Assembly (NCBI RefSeq): GCF_000725125.1
Contig: NZ_JFCB01000020.1
Coordinates: forward strand, 62,001 to 126,000
Direction: 5' to 3'
DNA: 64,000 nucleotides
From: Streptomyces toyocaensis
Lineage (GTDB): Bacteria > Actinomycetota > Actinomycetes > Streptomycetales > Streptomycetaceae
Shown: piece by piece, positions 51,172 to 59,598 of the stretch
Numbering within the stretch: position 1 is the stretch's first letter
Layout of the letters: each line of letters opens with the position of its first letter
Notes under the pieces: generated by a model
What the model saw: the letters and a program-made list of their open reading frames with translations, nothing else
Database searches by the model: none
Told to the model about the DNA's origin: nothing
Position numbers and translations under genes: made by a program

Positions 51172-52748
51172 CCCCCCTCAGCGGCCCGGCACCCGCCGCC
51201 TCCCTGTCCGCCGCCCGGCGCGCGCGCGAGCTGACCGGCTCCGTCGGCGGTCCCGCGGTCGACGTACTGGTCGTCGGTCTCGGCGCCACCGGTGCGGGAG
51301 CCGCCCTGGACGCCGCCGCCCGCGGGCTGAGCGTGGTCGCCGTCGACGCCCACGACCTGGCCTTCGGCACCTCCCGCTTCAGCAGCAAGCTCATCCACGG
51401 AGGGCTGCGCTATCTCGCCTCCGGACGGCTCGACGTGGCCCACGAGAGCGCGGTCGAACGCGGGGTACTGATGGAACGTACCGCTCCCCACCTCGTACAG
51501 GCCCACCCGTTCGTGCTGCCCCTCACCCCGCTCGTCTCGCGCGGTCAGGCCGCCCTGGCGCGGGCCGGTTTCCACGCCGGTGACACGCTGCGCCTGGCCG
51601 CCCGCACGGCCCGGGCCACCCTGCCCCCGCCGCGCCGGCTCTCCGTGGTGGAGACCCGTCATCTCGCCCCCGCCCTGCGGCGCGACGGCCTGCGCGGCGG
51701 CCTGCTGTCCTGGGACGGCCGGCTCACCGACGACGCCCGGTTGGTGACCGCCCTCGCCCGTACGGCGGCGGCGCGCGGCGCGCGGATCCTCACCCGCGTG
51801 AGGGCCCTGGAACTGACCTCGACGGGCGCCCGGGTACGGGACGAACTCAGCGGCGAGGAGGGCGCGATCCGCGCCCGCGCGGTGATCAACGCGTCCGGCG
51901 TCTGGGCGGGGGGCCTCGTCGACGGCGTGCGGATAAGGCCCTCGCGCGGCACCCATCTCGTCCTGCGTCCGGAGAGCCTCGGGCCGCTGGCCGCGGGTCT
52001 GCACATCCCGATCCCCGGGGAGAGCAACCGCTTCGTCCTCGTCCTGCCCCAGGAGGACGGCCGGGTCTACGTCGGCCTCACGGACGAGCCCGTGGACGGA
52101 GACGTCCCCGACGTCGCGGAGGCACCGGAGACGGACATCGGCTTCCTCCTCGACGTCCTCTGCTCCGTCCTGCACGTACCGGTCCACCGGGCCGATGTCG
52201 TCGGCGCCTTCGCCGGGCTGCGTCCGCTGCTGGACACCACGGCGGAGCACGCGGGCGCGGCTCCGAGGACCGCCGACCTCTCACGCCGGCACGCGGTGCT
52301 CACCTCGTCCGAGGGCGTCGTCACGGTCGTCGGCGGCAAGCTCACCACGTACCGGCGCATGGCCGAGGACGCCGTCGACACCGCCGTCCGCGTCCGCGGA
52401 CTGGAAGCGGGCCCGTCCCCCACGGCGTCCCTGCCCCTGGTGGGCGCCGCCGCACCGCACGTCCTCGCCGCCCTGCCCGCGCCCCGCCGGCTCGTCCGGC
52501 TCTACGGCACCGAGGCACCGGCCGTGCAGGCGCTCGCCGCGCGGGACCCCCGGCTCGGCGAACCGGTCCTGCCCGGATATCCGGTCACCGGCGCCGAACT
52601 GCTCTGGGCCCTGCGCCACGAGGGAGCGCTCGACGAGGAGGACGTACTCGACCGCCGCACCCGCATCGGACTCGTCCCCGCCGACCGGGCCGACGCCCTG
52701 GACGCGGTCCGCGCGCTGCTGGACGGGACGTTGCCGCGGGGCGGTTGA
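51168..52748 (+). CDS. glpD: Glycerol-3-phosphate dehydrogenase, GlpD-like
   Basis: 526 residues. The FAD Rossmann motif is VLVVGLGATGAGAALDAAAR (about 34-53). TSRFSSKLIHGGLRYL (about 73) is the GlpD signature, and VVTVVGGKLTTYRRMAEDAV (about 385-404) the second family block. The enzyme oxidises glycerol-3-phosphate to DHAP at the membrane, reducing quinone. DHAP is the substrate of the alkyl-DHAP-synthase-like enzyme encoded across the divergent promoter. The ATG overlaps the tetR stop (ATGA). Confidence 0.94.
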   Translation: MTPLSGPAPAASLSAARRARELTGSVGGPAVDVLVVGLGATGAGAALDAAARGLSVVAVDAHDLAFGTSRFSSKLIHGGLRYLASGRLDVAHESAVERGVLMERTAPHLVQAHPFVLPLTPLVSRGQAALARAGFHAGDTLRLAARTARATLPPPRRLSVVETRHLAPALRRDGLRGGLLSWDGRLTDDARLVTALARTAAARGARILTRVRALELTSTGARVRDELSGEEGAIRARAVINASGVWAGGLVDGVRIRPSRGTHLVLRPESLGPLAAGLHIPIPGESNRFVLVLPQEDGRVYVGLTDEPVDGDVPDVAEAPETDIGFLLDVLCSVLHVPVHRADVVGAFAGLRPLLDTTAEHAGAAPRTADLSRRHAVLTSSEGVVTVVGGKLTTYRRMAEDAVDTAVRVRGLEAGPSPTASLPLVGAAAPHVLAALPAPRRLVRLYGTEAPAVQALAARDPRLGEPVLPGYPVTGAELLWALRHEGALDEEDVLDRRTRIGLVPADRADALDAVRALLDGTLPRGG

Positions 52749-52759
52749 ACGGCGCCCGG

Positions 52760-54811
52760 TCAGCGTGCGCGGACGGCGACCTCGTGCAGCGAGTAGCCCC
52801 AGTCGGTCCCCCGGTCCAGGAACCGGACGCGGAGGTGGCGGGCGGACGCGGGGGTGAACACGGCCGTGTCCAGGCCGCCGTCGCCGGAGGCGGTGGACCA
52901 GACGGTGCGCCAGTCGGTGCCGTCGGTGGACACCTCGATGCGGTACGCCCTGCCGTAGGCGCGTTCCCAGTCCAGGGTGACGCGCCCGACCCGGTGGGTG
53001 GCGCCGAGGTCGATGCCCAGCCACTGGTCGTCGCTCCAGCCACTCGCCCACCGGGTGCCCCGGTCGCCGTCCACGGCGCGACCGGGCGCGTAGCTGGTGA
53101 ACGGGTTCCATTCCGCGGAACTGGCCGTGGCCGCGGCGCCCTCGGCGAGGTTCGCCGCGGCCCGGTGCCGTTCGGTGGCTCCCCAGGTGTCGAGGTAGGA
53201 CTCGGCGCCCCGGAAGAGGTCGTCCACCACGTCCTGCCCGCCGACACGCCGGATGTCCTCGATCCAGTCGGGGACGAGGCCGTAGTGCGCGGCACCGTCG
53301 GTGTTCAGGTCCCAGGTGCGCTCGCCGGTCCTCTGCCGGTCGAGGACGGATCCGCCGTCGACACTGCGGAAGGGGTAGGTGACGGGGTTCGGGGCGCTCG
53401 CGCCGCGCGGGGCCGGCCAGCCGCCGACGCCGTTCATGTCCGTGCCGTAGCCGTAGCCCACGCCGTACTTGTCGCGCAGTGCCCCGGTGCGGTCCGCCTC
53501 GGCGACGAAGCCCTCCGAGCCGTGCATGTACTGGGCGACGAACCCGCCCAGGCCGTAGACCCGTTCGGTCCAGTCCAGGTCCATCCAGCTGTGCGAGGAG
53601 AGGACGCCGGGGTACGACTCGGCCTCGAAGATGTCGAGCACCCTGCCGGTGGCCTTGACGCTCATGTGGTCGATCTCGAGCATCATGTCGCGTTCCATCA
53701 TGCCGCGCACGGCGTACTCGCCGAGTTCGGTGAGCCCGCGGACGTTGCACCGCGCGTCCTCGTCGTACGCGGGGACCGACACGCCCTCCGGCAGCCTTTT
53801 CTCGGCGCCGGGCGCGGAGGCGAGGCCGATGGGGTTGTCGTGCTGGGACCCGGCGCACTTCTCCGTGCGCCAGAAGGTGCCGGTGGACAGGAACTGCCCG
53901 ACGTTGATGGCGGTGCCGAGCGCGCCGGAGTCGAAGCGGACCCCGCACAGCGCGTTGTCGAACTTGTGGCACAGGAACATGCTGCGCACACCGAGCGCGT
54001 GCAACTCGTCCAGTCCGGCGTCGATGTCGGCCCGGTCGCACTGCGCGACGTCCAGGACCTGCTTGCACCCGAAGGGTTCGGACGTCTCGACACCGAGGAC
54101 GACGGCGAGCTTGCCCTGCTCGATCACCTCGCGGGCCTGGGCGCTGTCGGTGACGATCCGGAACCAGCCCTTTCCCGGTCCGCCGTACATCCCGTCGATG
54201 TACGCCTGCATGTCGTAGGTGAGCTTCGCCTGCAGCCGGATCGACGTCATCTCGTCGCAGCCGCGGTCCTTGAAGAAGTACACGGAGCAGATCACGCCGT
54301 TGGTGACGAGGTCGTTCACCAGCACCCTCTGGCCGCCGCGCCAGGCCCGTTCGATCCAGGCGTAGTAGTTCTGCTGGTGGGTCAGCGAGTCGTGCGCGGG
54401 CCAGTCGGCGAACGTGGGCCAGCCGACGGGGTCGTGCCTGCCGTCACCGCCGTTGGTGATGAAGTCGAAGATCGCGAGGGAGCCGTCGGGATAGTGCTCG
54501 GGGCAGTCCTTCAGGGCGTCGGCGATGCCCTTGTCGGAGAACGCCTTGCCGCAGATGAGCCGGCCGCCGAAGGCCTCGTTGGACATGATGTGGTTGTGCG
54601 CGTCGACGAACCCGCGTACCTCACCGGTGGGGCCGGTTCCCCCGAACGGTTCGCCGGTGACGCCGGTCCCGGAGTCGGGCGCGGGCCGGGCGACCGGATC
54701 CCACCAGTCGCCGTCGGCCGCGGAGCTGGGTGACGGCCCCAGGGCCGCGGCCAGCACGAGGAGGAGCAGCGTGACGACCCCGAGGTGTCGTCGTGTGCGG
54801 TACGTCGTCAT
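52760..54811 (-). CDS. Secreted M19-like metal-dependent hydrolase with C-terminal F5/8 (discoidin) domain
   Basis: 683 residues. A Sec signal (HLGVVTLLLLVLAAALG, then cleavage near SSAAD) leads to a large amidohydrolase-like domain. GFVDAHNHIMSNEAFGG carries the HxH metal ligands (about 69). MLEIDHMSVKATG and VLSSHSW (about 380-410) match membrane dipeptidase (M19) metal sites, and DMNGVGG follows. Residues about 555-683 are a discoidin-type carbohydrate-binding domain with NPFTSYAPGRAVDGDRGTRW. The substrate is unknown. ATG 54811 has GGAGGG upstream; a GTG three bases earlier is possible. Confidence 0.85.
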   Translation of the reverse strand: MTTYRTRRHLGVVTLLLLVLAAALGPSPSSAADGDWWDPVARPAPDSGTGVTGEPFGGTGPTGEVRGFVDAHNHIMSNEAFGGRLICGKAFSDKGIADALKDCPEHYPDGSLAIFDFITNGGDGRHDPVGWPTFADWPAHDSLTHQQNYYAWIERAWRGGQRVLVNDLVTNGVICSVYFFKDRGCDEMTSIRLQAKLTYDMQAYIDGMYGGPGKGWFRIVTDSAQAREVIEQGKLAVVLGVETSEPFGCKQVLDVAQCDRADIDAGLDELHALGVRSMFLCHKFDNALCGVRFDSGALGTAINVGQFLSTGTFWRTEKCAGSQHDNPIGLASAPGAEKRLPEGVSVPAYDEDARCNVRGLTELGEYAVRGMMERDMMLEIDHMSVKATGRVLDIFEAESYPGVLSSHSWMDLDWTERVYGLGGFVAQYMHGSEGFVAEADRTGALRDKYGVGYGYGTDMNGVGGWPAPRGASAPNPVTYPFRSVDGGSVLDRQRTGERTWDLNTDGAAHYGLVPDWIEDIRRVGGQDVVDDLFRGAESYLDTWGATERHRAAANLAEGAAATASSAEWNPFTSYAPGRAVDGDRGTRWASGWSDDQWLGIDLGATHRVGRVTLDWERAYGRAYRIEVSTDGTDWRTVWSTASGDGGLDTAVFTPASARHLRVRFLDRGTDWGYSLHEVAVRAR

Positions 54812-54953
54812 CACGCACGTCCCTCCGTCGCGGAGTTGACATGACCGGCACAAGGCGTTGGGGCGAGGATCGCTACTGGCGCGTAAGGCGTCAAGGGGGC
54901 GCGCACCCGTCCGCCGGCACCCGTCCGGCGCGAGAGCTACGCGACCGGCGGGA

Positions 54954-55304
54954 CTAACCCCTCCCGCCGGTCTCGTAGTGCAGGGAGATGGAGCGCAGGA
55001 CGTCGGCGGAGGACACGTCGGTGCGGCCCTCGTCGTGGATCTCGGCGAGCTGGACGAAGGCGAAGGTGAGCGCGGACGTGATCTGCACGATGGCGGGGCC
55101 CAGTTTCTCGGTGACGATGTCCGCCACCTCGCGCGCGCTCGCGTCGGCCGGCAACCGGACGTGCGGCAGCATCTCCTCCAGGAGTGTGGCGACCGCCCCG
55201 TTCCCGGTCATGTCGGCGTCCGGGTTCTCACGCAGTCGCCGCCGCATCTCCAGGGCCTCGGTGAGGATGCCGACGCTCCGCTGCATGATCTCCCGCTGTT
55301 CCAT
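54954..55304 (-). CDS. Hypothetical helical protein
   Basis: 116 residues, all-helical, no family recognised. EQREIMQRSVGILTEALEMR and ADIVTEKLGPAIVQITSALT suggest packed amphipathic helices. ATG 55304 sits six bases after a TAGGCT hexamer, so a leaderless start is plausible. It is divergent from the SpoIIE phosphatase gene and may be a partner of that signalling protein, though nothing in the sequence shows this. Confidence 0.65.
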   Translation of the reverse strand: MEQREIMQRSVGILTEALEMRRRLRENPDADMTGNGAVATLLEEMLPHVRLPADASAREVADIVTEKLGPAIVQITSALTFAFVQLAEIHDEGRTDVSSADVLRSISLHYETGGRG

Positions 55305-55439
55305 GCGCACAGCCTAGACAGGTCCGGCGACTGGCCCAGCCGTCCGTCGGCTGGATATCATCCGTTCCATATAGGTATGACTGTTTCGCCCCCGAGGGCG
55401 GCCACCGCGCGTGAGTGTCCTCGCCCGAGTGAGTGATCC

Positions 55440-56270
55440 ATGTCCCGCACCGGTTCCACGGACGACGGCGACGAGCTTCTGGTCAGGCTCAGGACGCTGA
55501 CGGCTCAGGCGCGTGCGCAGGCGGAGGTGCAGCGCTCCCGGGTGGAACTGGCCATCGCCCTGCAACGCGGAATGCTGCCGCGGGGACTGCCGGTCGCCGA
55601 CGGCGTGCGGCTGGCGGTGCGTTACGCGCCGGCGTACCAGGGGCTCAACGTGGGCGGCGACTGGTACGACGCGTTCACCATGCCCGACGGCAGGATCGGC
55701 CTGTCCATCGGTGACGTCCAGGGGCACAACATCGAGGCGGCCGCCTTCATGGGACAGGTCCGGGTCGGCCTCCGGGCCCTCGCCTCCGTCGACAGCGATC
55801 CGGGGGAACTCCTCGCCCGGACGAACGAACTCCTGCTGTCCCTGAGCTCCGATCTGTTCGCCACCTGCACCTTCATGCGTCTCGACCCGGCCACCCGGCT
55901 GCTGGAGAGCGCCCGTGCCGGGCATCTGCCGTGCGTGTGGGCCACCGCGGACGGCCGGTCCGGGGTGACCCGGGACGAGGGAGGTCCGCCGCTGGGGATC
56001 CAGTCCGGCGTGGTCTACCCCGTCACCCGGTACCGGCTCGACACCGGCGGCGTGTTCGTGATGCTCACCGACGGCGTGGTGGAGGGACCGTCCATGCCCC
56101 TCGACGAGGGCCTCGACCAGGTGGCGCGGCTGGCGGGCATCGCCGCGGTCGCCTGCCTGGACGCCGACGCGCTCGCCGCGGCCGTCATCAAGGGCGCGGA
56201 ACGGGTGGGACACGAGGACGACGCGGCCGTCCTGGTGATCGGGCACGACGGACCGGCCACTCCTCCATAG
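55440..56270 (+). CDS. SpoIIE-type PP2C serine phosphatase
   Basis: 276 residues. A short coiled coil (about 14-45) precedes the SpoIIE domain. Metal-binding acids are in GLNVGGDWYDAF (about 68), GLSIGDVQGHNIEAAAFM (about 87), MLTDGVVE (about 205) and HEDDAAVLVIG. These phosphatases regulate anti-sigma-factor antagonists in the partner-switching pathway. It lacks PAS or GAF input domains, so it needs an external signal or partner. ATG 55440 has GAGTGA upstream. Confidence 0.92.
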   Translation: MSRTGSTDDGDELLVRLRTLTAQARAQAEVQRSRVELAIALQRGMLPRGLPVADGVRLAVRYAPAYQGLNVGGDWYDAFTMPDGRIGLSIGDVQGHNIEAAAFMGQVRVGLRALASVDSDPGELLARTNELLLSLSSDLFATCTFMRLDPATRLLESARAGHLPCVWATADGRSGVTRDEGGPPLGIQSGVVYPVTRYRLDTGGVFVMLTDGVVEGPSMPLDEGLDQVARLAGIAAVACLDADALAAAVIKGAERVGHEDDAAVLVIGHDGPATPP

Positions 56271-56319
56271 GGCCGACAGGCCCACCCTCCTCGCCTCGCC
56301 GTCGCGGCGGGGCCGGTGT

Positions 56320-57330
56320 GTGATGGCTGGTGTGGTGGCTCGCCAGGATCTTCGTACACCGGCCGTCTTCGTGCTCGAGACGCTGGCCGTCGCCGCCTGC
56401 TACTACGCGGCGGGGCGACTGGGGCTGCTGCGCGAGCTGACCGTCGCGGGTGCGGTGGTCTCGCCCCTCTGGCCGCCGGCCGGGGTGGCCGTCGCCTCTC
56501 TGCTGGTCCTCGGGCTGCGCTGCTGGCTCGGCATCGCGCTGGGCGCCCTGTTCGTCCTCATGTACCTCACCTCCCTGCAGCCGGCCTCGCTGGGCGTCGT
56601 CGCCGGCAACACCGCGGCGCCGGTGTGCGGGTACCTCCTGCTGCGCAGGGTGGGCTTCCGCACCGACCTCGCCCGGTTACGGGACTGTCTCGCGCTGGTG
56701 TTCCTCGGCGCCTTCTCGGCCATGCTGATCAGTTCGTCCGCCGGCGCCGGCCTGCTGGTCGCCACGGGTGACCTCCCGGGGCGGGACTTCGGGGGCGTGT
56801 GGCTGGCCTGGTGGGTCGGCGACGCGATGGGCGTCCTGCTGATCACCCCCGTCCTGCTCATGCTCCTCCGCCTGCGCGCCCCCTTCCACTGGTCGCGGTG
56901 GAAGGAGGCGGTAGGTCTGACGGTGATCGCGGGCTGTCTCGTGCCGGTGGCCACGCGCAGCCCGGCGAGTCTGCTGTTCGCCATCTATCCGCTGCTGATC
57001 TGGGCGGCTCTGCGGTTCCAGCTGCCCGGCAGCATGCTGTGCGCCCTGTTCGCCTCCGTCATGGCCACCATCGCCGCGACCGACGGTGTCGGGCCCTTCG
57101 CGTACATGTCGGAGGTGGAGGTCATGGTCAACCTGCAGTCGTTCAACGGGGCGATGGCCCTGACGTCCTTGCTGCTGTCCGCGGTGATCACCGAGCAGCA
57201 CAACACCAGACGCTCCGTGGAGCGTGCGTGTCAGGAGCTGGTCGAGGTGCTGGAGCATCTGACGGCGGGGGAACCCGCGGCCGGCCGGCCGCCGCGGGAC
57301 GACGGCGGGCGGTCGCGGAGCGCCGGCTGA
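56320..57330 (+). CDS. MASE1 domain membrane protein with a TTA codon
   Basis: 336 residues with eight or more helices matching the MASE1 sensor domain: VSPLWPPAGVAVASLLVLGL (about 47-66), GNTAAPVCGYLLLRR and WLAWWVGDAMGVLLITPVLL (about 165-184). MASE1 usually precedes kinase or cyclase domains; here only a short helical tail follows, so it is a stand-alone input module. Codon 120 (56677-56679, Leu in ARLRDC) is TTA, implying bldA-dependent translation. The start is uncertain (GTG 56320 or ATG 56323, no ribosome site). It lies 50 bp after the SpoIIE gene and may form a pair with it. Confidence 0.85.
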   Translation: MMAGVVARQDLRTPAVFVLETLAVAACYYAAGRLGLLRELTVAGAVVSPLWPPAGVAVASLLVLGLRCWLGIALGALFVLMYLTSLQPASLGVVAGNTAAPVCGYLLLRRVGFRTDLARLRDCLALVFLGAFSAMLISSSAGAGLLVATGDLPGRDFGGVWLAWWVGDAMGVLLITPVLLMLLRLRAPFHWSRWKEAVGLTVIAGCLVPVATRSPASLLFAIYPLLIWAALRFQLPGSMLCALFASVMATIAATDGVGPFAYMSEVEVMVNLQSFNGAMALTSLLLSAVITEQHNTRRSVERACQELVEVLEHLTAGEPAAGRPPRDDGGRSRSAG

Positions 57331-57358
57331 CCGTACGCGGGGCCCCGGGTGGCCGGCC

Positions 57359-58213
57359 TCACTTGCTCAGGGACGCGGTGTCTCCCATGACGACCACCGG
57401 GTGCCGGTCGGGGTCGAGGGCGCGCAGGAGTTCCTCCATGTGACGCTCCTGGAGACTGACGCAGCCCTGGGTGGGCCCCTCGTGGTCGACGTGCAGCCAG
57501 ATGCCGCCGCCCCTGTCGGCCCCGAGCGGACGGGTCAGGTCCAGCGGGGTGGTGCCCGGTTCGCGGTTGTAGTCGATGGCGATGACGTAGTCGAAGGACC
57601 CCTCCAGCGGCTCCCCCTCGAATCCCGTGCCGCTGACGCTGAACGCGTCCGACCGGTCGTAGGGCAGCTCGGTGCCGGGGTCGGGCAGCAGTCCCCCGGC
57701 GCCGGTCAGGGTGAACACGCCGATCGGGGAGCGCAGGTCCCCGGCCCAGTGGTCATCGGTCCAGCCCTTGAGTGCGTTGCGTGCCGGCCACGCCGGACCC
57801 GCCTCCCAGCCGGAACCGGTGTGCTCGTACAGCACGGCCTCGGAGCGGTTGGCGTCCCTGGCCCGGCCGGTGACGACGAGGACCTGGCGGGCGTCGCCCG
57901 GGATCCACGCCAGTGTCCGGGGGCCGAGGCCGGGGATCCGGGTGGGCAGTCGCGTCCGGGTCCCGGCTCCGGCCCGGCCCTGGGCGGTGTTCGCGGTCCC
58001 GGGCGCCCCGGCCGCCGGGACGGTGGCGGCGGGAACGTCCCGCGTCGTCGTACCGGTGCCCGCCCCACAGGCGGTCAGGGCCGCGACGACGACCAGGGCG
58101 ACGGCCGGCAACGCCACACGGCCGCGCGCTCGGACGGGGACGCCGGTCCACCGTCCGGCCCGGGGCGGAGCGGGGTGACGCGGACGGTGCGGGCAGTCGA
58201 TCGATGAAGCCAT
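57359..58213 (-). CDS. L,D-transpeptidase-like (YkuD) lipoprotein
   Basis: 284 residues. An N-terminal basic region and hydrophobic segment end in the lipobox LTACG (Cys about 49), so it is probably membrane-anchored outside the cell. The catalytic region WLHVDHEGPTQGCVSLQ (about 248-264) has the conserved His and Cys of YkuD domains in a variant spacing. The preceding AWIPGDARQVLVV and SPIGVFTLTGAGGLLP fit the fold. Such enzymes crosslink peptidoglycan at 3-3 bonds. ATG 58213 has only a GAGAG element; the start is moderately certain. Confidence 0.85.
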   Translation of the reverse strand: MASSIDCPHRPRHPAPPRAGRWTGVPVRARGRVALPAVALVVVAALTACGAGTGTTTRDVPAATVPAAGAPGTANTAQGRAGAGTRTRLPTRIPGLGPRTLAWIPGDARQVLVVTGRARDANRSEAVLYEHTGSGWEAGPAWPARNALKGWTDDHWAGDLRSPIGVFTLTGAGGLLPDPGTELPYDRSDAFSVSGTGFEGEPLEGSFDYVIAIDYNREPGTTPLDLTRPLGADRGGGIWLHVDHEGPTQGCVSLQERHMEELLRALDPDRHPVVVMGDTASLSK

Positions 58214-58755
58214 GCTCTCAGCCTGACTTCGACTCACCGGATTCGCCTCAGCTCCCCGCGCGAGTCCGGTGAAGTCCCCCGTCTGCGCTCCCCCGGGAGG
58301 GAACCGTTCCGTGCGGAAAGCCACCCGCGCGGGTGATGGGCCCGCGCACCGAGTGGAGTACGGGTTCGCCGGACGGAGTACCGCGCGGGCGTGGCGCCAC
58401 CGGTGGATCACCAGGGGCGAGCCGGGTTCGATCACCCCGTCCCCTTCGGCGGAACCGGTGACGGTGAGGTCCGTCGGAGTGGCGCGGCCCCGGGCGCCTA
58501 GGCCGTGGGACCTCCCGCGGGGCGCCGGGGTGGCCGTCGTCGGCGTGGGCCGCCACGAACGAGTGAATTGCGACGGGGGCCTCGACGGCTTCGGCGGGTG
58601 CCGGGTCGGCGCTCACCCGGGCTCGGACGCGGCGCACGGACGTGACGCTCTCGCCGAGCGCCGGACAGGGGCCGCACAGAAGAAACGGTCAACCGCGCCC
58701 GGCCGTACCATGGCTGGCCACCAGGGGAACCAACGGCAAGAAAAGAGACACCGTC
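58214..58755. other. Gene-free stretch
   Basis: About 540 bp of divergent intergenic DNA. No frame looks coding in composition or content. The promoter for the repeat-rich protein at 58756 must be here, but I recognised no clear box. Confidence 0.45.
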
Positions 58756-59574
58756 ATGTCCGAGAACTCGACCACCGCAACGGACCTCGCGTCGCAGTAC
58801 ACCGCTCAGGTCGCCGACGACCTCGAGCGCAACATCAAGGAGCAGGAGCGGGTGACCGCGGAAGTCGCCGCGTTGCAGGAGCAGTTGACCGTGCTTCGGC
58901 ACGACCACGCCATCCTGGTGAACATGCAGCAGGCGCTGGGCCTCGTCCCCTCACCCGCCGAGCCCGCGGGCGCGCCCGACACCGCGCACACGGCCGGGGC
59001 GGCGCCCGGCGGTGCGACCGTCCCCGCGCCGCGCGGGAGGAGCGGCGCCGGGGCCGGTGCGGAGAGGCCGAAGCGGGCGAAGAAGGCGGCCGCGCGCACC
59101 GCGCCCGGCAAGCAGACCCGCAGGCCGTCCGCGGCGAAGGCGGAGCGGCCGGCGGCACGGGCGGCCAAGGCCTCGGACACCCAGGCGCGGGAGACCGCGG
59201 TGCAGGGGAGCAAGGCGAAGGAGACCAAGGCGAAGGAGACCAAGCCGGAGGAGAGCAACGCGAAGGAGAGCAACGCGAAGGAGAGCAACGCGAAGGGAAC
59301 CAAGGCCCGGGCGGCCGGAGCGGACGGGCCCAAGCTGGTCGAACTCGTCCGCCGGCACCTGAGCGAGCAGAACGAGCCGCGTTCGGCCGCGGAGGTGGCC
59401 GGCGCTCTCACGGAGGCGCACCCGGAGCGGACCATCAGGACCACGGTGGTGCGCAGCACCCTGGAGGGACTCGTCGCCCGTAACCAGGCTCAGCGCACCA
59501 AGCAGGGTTCCTCGGTCTTCTACACCGTCTCCGAGGCCGTCGAGCAGGCGCCGAAGGAGGAGGCGAACCGCTGA
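58756..59574 (+). CDS. Repeat-rich protein with coiled coil and winged-helix-like C-terminus
   Basis: 272 residues in three parts. An N-terminal coiled coil (about 12-60) is ADDLERNIKEQERVTAEVAA and neighbours. The basic Ala/Lys/Glu linker (about 90-190) contains tandem repeats such as KAKETKAKETK and SNAKESNAKESNAKG. The C-terminal domain (about 192-255) is LVELVRRHLSEQNEPRSAAE then VRSTLEGLVARNQ, like a winged helix. The linker resembles histone-like lysine-rich tails, so chromatin association is possible. ATG 58756 has AAGAGA upstream. Confidence 0.82.
   Translation: MSENSTTATDLASQYTAQVADDLERNIKEQERVTAEVAALQEQLTVLRHDHAILVNMQQALGLVPSPAEPAGAPDTAHTAGAAPGGATVPAPRGRSGAGAGAERPKRAKKAAARTAPGKQTRRPSAAKAERPAARAAKASDTQARETAVQGSKAKETKAKETKPEESNAKESNAKESNAKGTKARAAGADGPKLVELVRRHLSEQNEPRSAAEVAGALTEAHPERTIRTTVVRSTLEGLVARNQAQRTKQGSSVFYTVSEAVEQAPKEEANR
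59214..59305 (+). repeat. 15-bp tandem repeats inside the lysine-rich linker
   Basis: Five to six near-identical 15-bp units built on AAGGAGA (encoding AKETK, then SNAKE) run in register with the codons. They can expand or contract by slippage without frameshift, altering linker length. Confidence 0.7.
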
Positions 59575-59598
59575 TCCCCGGCGGTTCGGACGGGATGC

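Noticed and set aside
58269-58740. Open frames in the gap before the repeat-rich protein
   Set aside because: No ribosome site, no domain and random-looking composition.
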